A stretch of DNA of 59,118 bases from Candidatus Magasanikbacteria bacterium CG1_02_32_51 (GCA_001871435.1 MNVC01000014.1:1-59118); one strand, 5' to 3'. Shown: positions 46,641-54,496, numbered from the stretch's first letter. Program-made: numbers and translations. The notes: generated from the sequence alone by a model not told the origin.

Positions 46641-46690
46641 CCAGTTGTCCGCCAAAGGCGGATCCGCCTTTGGCGGAAACTACCGGTCCG
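46641..46690 (-). pseudogene. tRNA 5' fragment split by a 30-nt palindrome
   Basis: GGACCGGTAGTT|TCCGCCAAAGGCGGATCCGCCTTTGGCGGA|CAACTGGTT. Confidence 0.75.
46648..46677. repeat. Perfect 30-nt palindrome
   Basis: TCCGCCAAAGGCGGATCCGCCTTTGGCGGA. Confidence 0.95.
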
Positions 46691-46730
46691 TAAATTTATA
46701 TTGTTTGAAATAGAGAAATCTATTTTTGAG

Positions 46731-46802
46731 AAAGATCCTGATCCCGATAAAATCTGGACAGGATGACAAATACTGCCATTTCGGACTTAATCCAGAATCT
46801 TT
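46731..46802. repeat. Degenerate AGATCCTGAT...AGAATCTTTT inverted-repeat element
   Basis: gatcctgatcccgataaaatctggacaggatgac / gccatttcggacttaatccagaatctttt, related to 42137-42223. Confidence 0.6.
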
Positions 46803-46814
46803 TCTAAACAAAAA

Positions 46815-46943
46815 TTATTTAGCTACAGTTGCTTCTTTAGCTTTTTTGATAGCTACACGTTTTTGTTTTTTTCTGTCCCTAGTAATCTTTGCTTTGTCAC
46901 GTGCAATTTTGATTTGAGCATTGATTTTTTTTCTCATTCCCAT
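46815..46943 (-). CDS. Small highly basic protein (42 aa), unknown
   Basis: MGMRKKINAQIKIARDKAKITRDRKKQKRVAIKKAKEATVAK; below the ORF-track length cutoff. Confidence 0.5.
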   Translation of the reverse strand: MGMRKKINAQIKIARDKAKITRDRKKQKRVAIKKAKEATVAK

Positions 46944-47014
46944 ATAATTTGGTTATTTTTTAATACGGATAATATAATACCTTTTTTTGAGACAAATGTC
47001 AATATACAAGTCTG

Positions 47015-47491
47015 TTAGTAAACAAAATAGCCTAGTTTTTCTTTGATGTCTTTGAGTCGAGCATAAAAACCAGCACTGTGGATAGAATTCAGCCCTAGTT
47101 TTTGATAATCATAATGGTGTGTCCATTCATGTAGGAGAGTATCCAAAAAGGTCTTAGGGGCCAAAATTTGACCTCTAACAGCTGTCCTATTACTAATATA
47201 GATGTACTTATTACCAGGCTTGTAATAGCCATATCGTTTCATAGCTACTTTGCCATTGCGCTTTTTGTGGTATTGTTTGGTTTCGGAAATTTTTAGATTT
47301 ACAATATCTATTTTGGCTAGGTCAGCTAACTCATCTAGTAGTCCATCCCCGAGTGTTTGTCTTTCTTCTTCAATCTTACTTTTGAGGAGTAGAGAAGTAA
47401 GACGGCGTGCTTCATCTGAGATAGGGATTTTTATTGTAGTGGTGCTATTGCTTTTTTCGTAGTTGGTTTGTTTAAATAGTCGAAAGTTCAT
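47015..47491 (-). CDS. SprT-like zinc metallopeptidase-domain protein
   Basis: TFLDTLLHEWTHHYDYQKLGLNSIHSAGFYARLKDIKEKLGY (HExxH); start trimmed from 47569. Confidence 0.82.
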   Translation of the reverse strand: MNFRLFKQTNYEKSNSTTTIKIPISDEARRLTSLLLKSKIEEERQTLGDGLLDELADLAKIDIVNLKISETKQYHKKRNGKVAMKRYGYYKPGNKYIYISNRTAVRGQILAPKTFLDTLLHEWTHHYDYQKLGLNSIHSAGFYARLKDIKEKLGYFVY

Positions 47492-47724
47492 AAAGTTCAT
47501 AAAGTCAAAAGTCTTTATATAATAACAAATTTCAACTTGTCTGCCAACAGGCAGGAGCTCAAATGTCAAACCAAAATTAAATGATTAAGTATCAAAAGTT
47601 TTGAAATTGTTAATTTGTAATTGATTTGTCATTTGTATTTTGTTATTTGAAATTTGTTGTTATTTTGGTAATTACATTTTTAGTAAGTTGACTTATTATA
47701 GTATACAGTTATTGTAGAAAACAA

Positions 47725-47817
47725 AAAAGACCCTTTTAGTGTTTGACGCGACATGAGGAGCAAAGGAGGGGGAGCTCCAGCCAACGCCAAACACTAAAAA
47801 AGTCTTTTACATTTGTA
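47725..47817 (-). ncRNA. Candidate structured RNA / large-loop terminator hairpin
   Basis: Long stem AAAAGAC..TTTTAGTGTTTG/CAAACACTAAAAAAGTCTTTT enclosing a ~42-nt GC-richer loop, then T-run on the minus strand. Confidence 0.45.
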
Positions 47818-47963
47818 AATGATATCATATTTTGGGTTTTTTGTCAAGAATATTATATGTGTGGTAGTAATCTAAATTATTTTTTTAATAAAATTATTAT
47901 TAACAAAGTGGTGTCTGAAAGACTTGTTTATGTATACTCGATAATCTAGTTTCTTATAATAAA

Positions 47964-47990
47964 AAAATTCCCACATAAGTAGGAATTTTT
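47964..47990. terminator. Terminator hairpin downstream of rplT (bidirectional)
   Basis: aaaattcc-cacataagta-ggaatttt with flanking A/T runs. Confidence 0.65.
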
Positions 47991-48005
47991 TTTATTATAA
48001 AAATA

Positions 48006-48350
48006 TTATTTTACTTCTTCAAAGATTTTTGTAAATACTGCAGGATGATTTTCAGCGATTTGGGCTAGTATTTTTCTATCAATTAAGACATTGTTTTTCT
48101 TTAGTGAATTGATAAAAACACTGTATGAAGTTCCTAACGCACGAACAGCCGCATTGATTTTTACTTGCCACAGACGGCGTGTTTCTCTTTTTTTGGTTTT
48201 TCTATCGCAGTAAGCATGAGCACCAGCTTTGGTATCAGCAGTTTGAGCTAGTTTTATAAGATTTTTTCTACCAGCTTGAAAACCTTTAGTTCTTTTCATT
48301 AGAGCCTTACGGCGCTTGACGTGTTGTACACCTCGTTTTACTCTTGGCAT
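48006..48350 (-). CDS. rplT: Ribosomal protein bL20
   Basis: MPRVKRGVQHVKRRKALMKRTKGFQAGRKNLIKLAQTADTKAGAHAYCDRKTKKRETRRLWQVKINAAVRALGTSYS. Confidence 0.97.
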   Translation of the reverse strand: MPRVKRGVQHVKRRKALMKRTKGFQAGRKNLIKLAQTADTKAGAHAYCDRKTKKRETRRLWQVKINAAVRALGTSYSVFINSLKKNNVLIDRKILAQIAENHPAVFTKIFEEVK

Positions 48351-48377
48351 ATTTTTTATTGATTACAATTATTTTAT

Positions 48378-48584
48378 TTAGGAATATGGCAAAGCTTTGA
48401 TAACTATCTTTTGCAATGGCAAAGATACTGTGTTGTCAGAGCGTTTGTTACGTTTGGTATTGCCTGATTCACGAGAGTTGAAATGATCTTGGCCATCATG
48501 TCTTTTTAGGACTTTGATGCCTTTTTTGGATCTTTTGACTATGAATCTTTTGGTAGTACCTTTATGTGTCTTCATTTTTGGCAT
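48378..48584 (-). CDS. rpmI: Ribosomal protein bL35
   Basis: MPKMKTHKGTTKRFIVKRSKKGIKVLKRHDGQDHFNSRESGNTKRNKRS; between infC and rplT. Confidence 0.92.
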   Translation of the reverse strand: MPKMKTHKGTTKRFIVKRSKKGIKVLKRHDGQDHFNSRESGNTKRNKRSDNTVSLPLQKIVIKALPYS

Positions 48585-48716
48585 ATTTTTGATAATTTTA
48601 TAAAGTTTTAAGCTTCGTGATTATAGACTATTTTTGACCTTTAGTCAAGGGGAAATGTGTGTATAGGTTATAAAGTAAATTTAACAGATATAATTGAATA
48701 AAACTGAGAGTATATA

Positions 48717-48811
48717 GACAACATTGCTCCATTGTCATATTGTCCTATTGTGGTTTTTCTTTCAAAATTATTGGCAATACAGCAATAGGTCAGTGGGGCA
48801 ATGGGTCAATT
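48717..48811. repeat. CAATG-rich imperfect inverted repeat between infC and rpmI
   Basis: attgctccattgtcatattgtcctattgt / caatacagcaataggtcagtggggcaatgggtcaat. Confidence 0.6.
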
Positions 48812-48818
48812 TTAAAAT

Positions 48819-49367
48819 CTATTTTTTAACTATAACGGCTATAATGCTCTTTCCTTGTCTGCCAATTTCTTGTTCAAATCTAGTTTCAATAGTTTTTTGA
48901 ATGTTTTGAATCATTTTTTTTATTATTTCAATTCCTATTTCTGGACGGGCATTTTCACGTCCTTTCATATTTAGCTCAATTTTTACTTTGTCGCCTCTGT
49001 TTAGGAATTTTTCTGCTTGTTTTTGTTTGATGACTAAATCATGTTCACTAATACGAGCAGAAAGACGTAAACCTTTAGTTTCATTTACTTTAGAATGAGC
49101 TTTTTGTTTGCGAGCTTCTTTTTCTTTTTGATATTTGAATTCTGTAAAATCTATCAATTTAGCCACTGGAGGAGTACTTTTAGGGTTGATTTCTACCAAA
49201 TCTAGTTCTTTGTTCATAGCTAAATCTAGGGCTTCTCTTTTGGAGAGAATTCCTATTTTTTTACCTTCCTCATCCAAAACTATCAATTCTTCAGCTTCAA
49301 TTTCAGAATTTTTTTTGTATTTCGGAATTAGTGGTTTTTCTGGTCTTTTTCTTCTTGAGATACGCAT
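48819..49367 (-). CDS. infC: Translation initiation factor IF-3
   Basis: IEAEELIVLDEEGKKIGILSKREALDLAMNKELDLVEINPKSTPPVAKLIDFTEFKYQKEKEARKQK. Confidence 0.96.
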   Translation of the reverse strand: MRISRRKRPEKPLIPKYKKNSEIEAEELIVLDEEGKKIGILSKREALDLAMNKELDLVEINPKSTPPVAKLIDFTEFKYQKEKEARKQKAHSKVNETKGLRLSARISEHDLVIKQKQAEKFLNRGDKVKIELNMKGRENARPEIGIEIIKKMIQNIQKTIETRFEQEIGRQGKSIIAVIVKK

Positions 49368-49372
49368 AACGT

Positions 49373-49441
49373 AGTTGAAAGTTATAAAGTTAAAAGTTCA
49401 TAAAGTACTTTTGACTTTACGAACTTTACGAACTTTTGACT
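49373..49441. repeat. AAAGTTCATAAAGTT-family inverted repeat
   Basis: agttaaaagttcataaagt / actttacgaactttacgaacttttgact. Confidence 0.7.
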
Positions 49442-49448
49442 AATTTTG

Positions 49449-49853
49449 TGGAGATGCCGGGAATTGAACCCGGGTCTAGATGGGTTATCCCCATATTCTA
49501 CATGTATAGCTAATTTGGTATTTTGTTGGTAGCTAGAAAATTAGCAAAACCACTACCAACTATTCTGAATTGTTGTCAATTGAAACTGTCAGAAAGCCAT
49601 TTCAATTTACGCTCAATGGGGGTTGACACCGCAGATCTCAATATTGAGTATCTCGAGATGCGATGGTAGATGAGCTTATTAAGCTACTACAGATGCGAAT
49701 GATGGCATACTGAAAGCAGAAGCTACAGCAGTTCTCACTCGACTTACTAAGTTTACACTTAGGGATTCTACGCCGGTATTTACGAGGAAAGCGTAGCTCC
49801 TCGACATGCTTATGAAGGGTAACTAGGTCCAACTATCGAACCCTGTCATCCCC
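49449..49853 (-). ncRNA. ssrA: tmRNA (SsrA)
   Basis: Minus strand begins GGGGATGACAGGGTTCGATAGTTGGAC and ends GACCCGGGTTCAATTCCCGGCATCTCCA; smpB nearby; acceptor GGGGAUG/CAUCUCC. Confidence 0.93.
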
Positions 49854-50016
49854 CTTTTTTTGTCAAATGACAATTTTTAGATTACAAAGTTTTTGTAATT
49901 TAAATGGTTATCATTTTATTAAACGCTGAAAAATAAAATAGAGATACAATTGAGATAATTTTTGTTTAAAAAAGTAAAATTACAATGAAACAATGGAACA
50001 ATATAACAATGGTTTT

Positions 50017-50463
50017 TTAATAGTCACCCTTGAGGGCACGGTGCATATCACGGCTTTCTTGGCGTTCTTTTAGGATACGTTTTTTATCAAATTGTTTTTT
50101 GCCATGACCAATACCAATTTCTACCTTTATTTTACGGCCTTTAGTATATACTGACAGGGGTAGTATTGTCAAGCCTTTTTCTTGTATTTTTCCTGTTAAA
50201 TAAGCTATTTGTTTCTTGTTTAATAATATTTTACGACTTCTTTCTGGTTCATAATCCTTGATAGTAGCATATTTATATTTGGAAATATGAGTATTTAATA
50301 GATAGGCTGCCCCATCATGAATAGTTACAAAGCTACCAGTAAGCTTGATTTGTTTGCTTCTTATAGCCTTTACTTCTGATCCGGTCAATACCAAACCAGC
50401 CTCAAAGGTTTCAAGGATTTCATAATCAAATCTGGCTTTTTTGTTGATGGCGTAGGTGGGCAT
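50017..50463 (-). CDS. smpB: SsrA-binding protein
   Basis: MPTYAINKKARFDYEILETFEAGLVLTGSEVKAIRSKQIKLTGSFV...KKQFDKKRILKERQESRDMHRALK. Confidence 0.97.
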   Translation of the reverse strand: MPTYAINKKARFDYEILETFEAGLVLTGSEVKAIRSKQIKLTGSFVTIHDGAAYLLNTHISKYKYATIKDYEPERSRKILLNKKQIAYLTGKIQEKGLTILPLSVYTKGRKIKVEIGIGHGKKQFDKKRILKERQESRDMHRALKGDY

Positions 50464-50539
50464 AGTATTGCATTTATTGAAGTACTCTAATGCTAGATGT
50501 AAGATTAAAGTGTGTGATAAGTGCTTTTATATTGTTACA

Positions 50540-50593
50540 TTGTTAAATTGTTATTTTGTTATTGCTCAATTTAGCCATATAACAATTTAACAA
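50540..50593. repeat. Inverted repeat TTGTTAAATTGTTAT / ATAACAATTTAACAA
   Basis: 15-bp perfect arms (50540-50554, 50579-50593). Confidence 0.85.
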
Positions 50594-50856
50594 TTGCTAA
50601 AATTAGAAAACAATCTTCTAAAATAATGAACTCTATAGGATATTTCGTGTTTATCATAAGCTATTTAGCACTTTTTTGCAAGATTTAGTGAATTGTTGTA
50701 TAATGTTTTTAGTTTTTAGGCAAAATTTTTTGTTTAAATATATTTTGTTTATAATTAACATTTTATTTACTTTAGGGCAACAGTTGACAGCCTATAGACT
50801 TGTGATTTTTAGGTGAGCCTGTTGTCTGTAGTCCATAGTCTGTAGACTAGAAATAT

Positions 50857-51297
50857 ATGTCTGATAAAAAGAAAAAAATAGATTTTGTTTTGTTAGTTTT
50901 TGGTTCTATAGCACTTTTTGTGATTATTGCTGTTTTTATAATTTTATATTTACTTTTTAACAAGGATAACAAATCAAAAAACAATTCTCTTATAAAACAA
51001 AATGTTGATTTGAATCCAACAATTACACTTCAAGAATTATCTGATAATTATAAAAAAGATATTGAAACACAAATAAATTTTATAAAAAATACTGACAAAG
51101 ATATTGCTACTCTTTCTCAAGATCTAGAAAATAATATGCTCAAGATTCATGTACCAACAGAAGAAAGAGAAAAATTTTTGAATGTGACTTTGCAATTGGT
51201 ACGTATGCAAAAACAAGGTTTGGAAATAGATCCTAAGGCTAGTAAAGATAAAATTTTGGAATTACTAAATAGTTTATTAAATTATGAAGAAAAATAA
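50857..51297 (+). CDS. Hypothetical protein with N-terminal TM segment
   Basis: FVLLVFGSIALFVIIAVFIILYLLF; overlaps next ORF. Confidence 0.65.
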   Translation: MSDKKKKIDFVLLVFGSIALFVIIAVFIILYLLFNKDNKSKNNSLIKQNVDLNPTITLQELSDNYKKDIETQINFIKNTDKDIATLSQDLENNMLKIHVPTEEREKFLNVTLQLVRMQKQGLEIDPKASKDKILELLNSLLNYEEK

Positions 51298-52096
51298 ACC
51301 GGTTTTTGTTGCCATTTTTTCTGTTTTCATTTTGCCATTGGTTTTGTTGATAGTTAATTTTTTCCCAGGATTTGAAATTAATACTCATATAGTAGTCACG
51401 CCGGATGGTGGATTATTAAATATTAAACTGTTTTATATTTTGATGTTAATAATGAATGCTTACTTTATTTTTATTGCTTTTAGATACAATTTGGACAAAT
51501 CAGAAATTGCTCTCAACTTTATGACTTCTTGGTCGTTTATTGTACTTGTGCTTTTGGTAGAGAATGTTTGGATACGTTATGTATTTATTATATTTTCTAT
51601 GCTGGTATTTTTCTTTATTGCTTATTGGTCTAGACCTAAGACCAGCCAATCTGTTTATGTCAAAGAAAAACCTTTACGTCGGATGATGATGATGCTTTAT
51701 GTTTTCAATACTTATGCTTTTTTGATTGGTGCTTATTCTTTTCATATTTATTTTACCAATTTTTCCTTTGTTTTCATAAGTGTGGTATCATCTATATATA
51801 GTGCTTTTGCAGCTTATATGATTTGGAGTTTGTATTTCAAATCAGAATTCAAAAAACTGGTAGTTTGGTCAATTATTTTTGCGACAATTATTTTTGAATT
51901 GATGTGGGTGATGGTATATTTACCTTTTGGTTATTTGGCTTTGGGATTTTTGACTGTTTGGATTTGGTATTTGTTACAACTCTTTGTGCGTTTTCATTTG
52001 AATAAAGAAGATATTATTTGGAAACAACAAATCAATTTTTTATTAGTTAATTTAATTTTATATATTTTAGTACTTTATATTATTAGATGGGTATGA
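51284..52096 (+). CDS. Polytopic membrane protein, unknown
   Basis: Multiple TM segments; overlaps neighbouring ORFs on both sides. Confidence 0.7.
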   Translation: MKKNKPVFVAIFSVFILPLVLLIVNFFPGFEINTHIVVTPDGGLLNIKLFYILMLIMNAYFIFIAFRYNLDKSEIALNFMTSWSFIVLVLLVENVWIRYVFIIFSMLVFFFIAYWSRPKTSQSVYVKEKPLRRMMMMLYVFNTYAFLIGAYSFHIYFTNFSFVFISVVSSIYSAFAAYMIWSLYFKSEFKKLVVWSIIFATIIFELMWVMVYLPFGYLALGFLTVWIWYLLQLFVRFHLNKEDIIWKQQINFLLVNLILYILVLYIIRWV

Positions 52097-53184
52097 TGAA
52101 AATGCAGTCACCACATTTACCAGAAAGAGCTTGCTCAGTGCAAGGACATAATTTTTGGCAAAATATTCGTTTTACAATTTACGTTGTTGTTATTGCTTTG
52201 TTAGCTGGAATAACTGGCTCTTTAGTTGTCTCTGCTTGGTTTGAACCAGATTTTTATTCTACCCAAAAGATATTGTTGGTAAATAGAATTATTGGTAATA
52301 CCACAGACCAAATTGCTACTTGGAGTAAGACACCAAGTCCTTTGGCAGCCAAGAGATTGGAATATAGTACTATAAATATTTTTGACAAGAGTTTGCAAGT
52401 TGCAAAGAATTTTTATTCCAGAGAAGCTTTTTTAGGTAGAGTTGCTATGCTTAGCTCTAGTGGTTGGGGGATAATTTATTATCCAGAATTTAGTCAAGCA
52501 AAATTGTTAAATTGGTTGGCTTTGGATAATCAAGGTTTGGAATACAAAATAGAAAATACTATTTTTGATGCTGAGAGAGGAATGCTCTATGTCAAATTTG
52601 CTGGTAATAATTTTCGCGTAATGTCTTTTCCTAATTGGAATAATTTTACCAATGGAACCAAAGTTTGGGTGTCAGATTATAATGTTTGGAAAGAGAGACA
52701 ACTTGGTGATACAATTGTTGTTATCAAAAATCCTCACATAATTACTGAACAATATAGTCGTTTGCACTTGGAACCAGAAACAGCTCAGGGTGGTATAGTG
52801 ATGACTGAAGAAGGTCAATTTGTGGGTTTTGTGGATATAGATGGTATGTTGCAGACTGCGTGGTTTGCTGACTATCAGTTACCAAATTTGTTGGAAAAAG
52901 GTGAATTTATAAAAAATAATATTGATTGGAGTGGTTATTTTGTAGAGCGTCATGGTGCAAGTGAAGTCGTTGGTGCACCTGGTAGTGGTTTTTTTATAGT
53001 AAATTCTGGCAAAGTCATTACAGATCTCAAAAAAGGTGATATAATTACGAGCGTCAATGGTAGTGAAATTGATCCACACAATCTTTGGAAGACTATACTT
53101 GCTAATGTTGGTGATTTCAATTTGACTGTTTGGAGAAATGGAATAGAAGTAGATTTGAAAATTCACCTAATATCTCAGCCATAG
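52087..53184 (+). CDS. HtrA-like trypsin-fold protein with C-terminal PDZ, probably non-catalytic
   Basis: N-terminal TM; TAQGGIVMTEEGQFVGFVD in the position of the GNSGG motif; PDZ-like GSGFFIVNSGKVITDLKKGDIITSVNGSEIDPHNLWKTI. Confidence 0.7.
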   Translation: MGMMKMQSPHLPERACSVQGHNFWQNIRFTIYVVVIALLAGITGSLVVSAWFEPDFYSTQKILLVNRIIGNTTDQIATWSKTPSPLAAKRLEYSTINIFDKSLQVAKNFYSREAFLGRVAMLSSSGWGIIYYPEFSQAKLLNWLALDNQGLEYKIENTIFDAERGMLYVKFAGNNFRVMSFPNWNNFTNGTKVWVSDYNVWKERQLGDTIVVIKNPHIITEQYSRLHLEPETAQGGIVMTEEGQFVGFVDIDGMLQTAWFADYQLPNLLEKGEFIKNNIDWSGYFVERHGASEVVGAPGSGFFIVNSGKVITDLKKGDIITSVNGSEIDPHNLWKTILANVGDFNLTVWRNGIEVDLKIHLISQP

Positions 53185-53238
53185 TCTGATCCGCCTTGGG
53201 CGGATAATTAATAATTTCTAATAAAATTATAAATAAAT

Positions 53239-53658
53239 ATGGAGGGGGATACAATAATTACAAATGACAAAATCCAAATTACAAATCAAAATCAAAATAC
53301 CAATGTCAAAGTTTACGACTTAGTTGAGAGAACAGGAAAATTTGGTGAAGATATAATAGTCTTTCTGAAGACTTTGGTAAGAGATGTTATAAATAACAGG
53401 TTGATAGACCAAATAATTAGATCAGCTACTAGTATAGGTGCAAATTATATGGAAGCAGACGGTGCTGAATCAAAAAAAGATTTTATACACAAAATGGCAA
53501 TATGCAAAAAAGAAGCAAAAGAAACAGAACATTGGCTTAAAATGTTGGCCAAAGCAAATGATAGTAGAATAGACGAATGTAGGAAATTGTGGAAAGAAGT
53601 ACATGAGTTGACATTAATATTTTCAAGTATTTTAAATAAAAGTAAAAATAAGAAATAA
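53239..53658 (+). CDS. Four-helix-bundle protein (S23 family)
   Basis: VERTGKFGEDIIVFLKTLVRDVINNRLIDQIIRSATSIGANYMEADGAESKKDFIHKMAICKKEAKETEHWLKML. Confidence 0.93.
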   Translation: MEGDTIITNDKIQITNQNQNTNVKVYDLVERTGKFGEDIIVFLKTLVRDVINNRLIDQIIRSATSIGANYMEADGAESKKDFIHKMAICKKEAKETEHWLKMLAKANDSRIDECRKLWKEVHELTLIFSSILNKSKNKK

Positions 53659-53715
53659 TTTTGCATTTATTATTTGAAATTGATTTGACATTTGAACTTT
53701 GAAATTTGGTTTTAT
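53259..53715. repeat. Imperfect AT-rich inverted repeat around locus E four-helix-bundle gene
   Basis: Left arm acaaatgacaaaatccaaattacaaatc within CDS start; right arm atttgaaattgatttgacatttgaac. Confidence 0.65.
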
Positions 53716-53789
53716 ACACTGAGATAACATAGATTTTTTAAAAATATATTAATCAATTTACTAATAAACTAATTAACAAATAACACAAT

Positions 53790-54395
53790 ATGTTCAACAC
53801 TCACAATTCGCTAGAACTTCTTCGTCATCGTTTCAAATTGATTTTTTTGGTTGGTATATTGGTAGCCATTTTATCTATTGGTTTTACTTTTATTTTTCCA
53901 CTAGAGTATAGAGCTGATGCTCAGGTATTGATTATTTCCAAGTCCAATTCTGGGGTTGATCCATATACTTTGGTTCGTTCAGCTGAGCGTGTGGGTGATA
54001 ACGTTATTCAGGTTATGAAGACTGACGATTTCTATCAAAAAGTAAAAGCCCAAACAAACTATGATATAGATTGGACATATTTTGAAAGTAAAGGTGAAAG
54101 ACAAAAACGTAAATTATGGCAAAAGACTCTAGTACCTTCAGTTGTCTATGGTACAGGGGTTTTGAATATTTCTACTTTTAGTACCAATTCAGACAAGGCT
54201 GTAAAGTTGGCCGCAGCATCTGCTGATGCCCTAGTTAGTCAAGGTTGGCAATATGTGGGTGGTGATGTTACTATGAAAGTTGTCAATAATCCCATAGCCA
54301 CAAAATGGCCAATGCGACCAAATCTGGTTATGAATGCTTTGTTAGGATTTGTAGTAGGTACTTTGTTGATGGGTTTGTTGGTGGTGAGGAAGTAA
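53790..54395 (+). CDS. Wzz/YveK-like polysaccharide chain-length/co-polymerase protein
   Basis: Two TM segments; LEYRADAQVLIISKSNSGVDPYTLVRSAERVGDNVIQVM; C-terminal RPNLVMNALLGFVVGTLLMGLLVV. Confidence 0.82.
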   Translation: MFNTHNSLELLRHRFKLIFLVGILVAILSIGFTFIFPLEYRADAQVLIISKSNSGVDPYTLVRSAERVGDNVIQVMKTDDFYQKVKAQTNYDIDWTYFESKGERQKRKLWQKTLVPSVVYGTGVLNISTFSTNSDKAVKLAAASADALVSQGWQYVGGDVTMKVVNNPIATKWPMRPNLVMNALLGFVVGTLLMGLLVVRK

Positions 54396-54496
54396 CACTA
54401 ATCCTCCTTTGTTCTTATTTTATAGAACTACGGCGGACAAGTTTCACTGATTTTTATATGGTTAATTATAATTTTATCTTTTAAATAAAAATAATT

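Noticed and set aside
47492-47569. N-terminal extension of the SprT-like ORF
   Set aside because: Consists of repeat-derived sequence; start inside or after the repeat is more likely
49638-49832. 64-aa minus-strand ORF
   Set aside because: Lies entirely inside the tmRNA gene
5969-53658. Diversity-generating retroelement suggested by Avd-like four-helix-bundle proteins
   Set aside because: No reverse transcriptase, template repeat/variable repeat pair or target protein seen in the window
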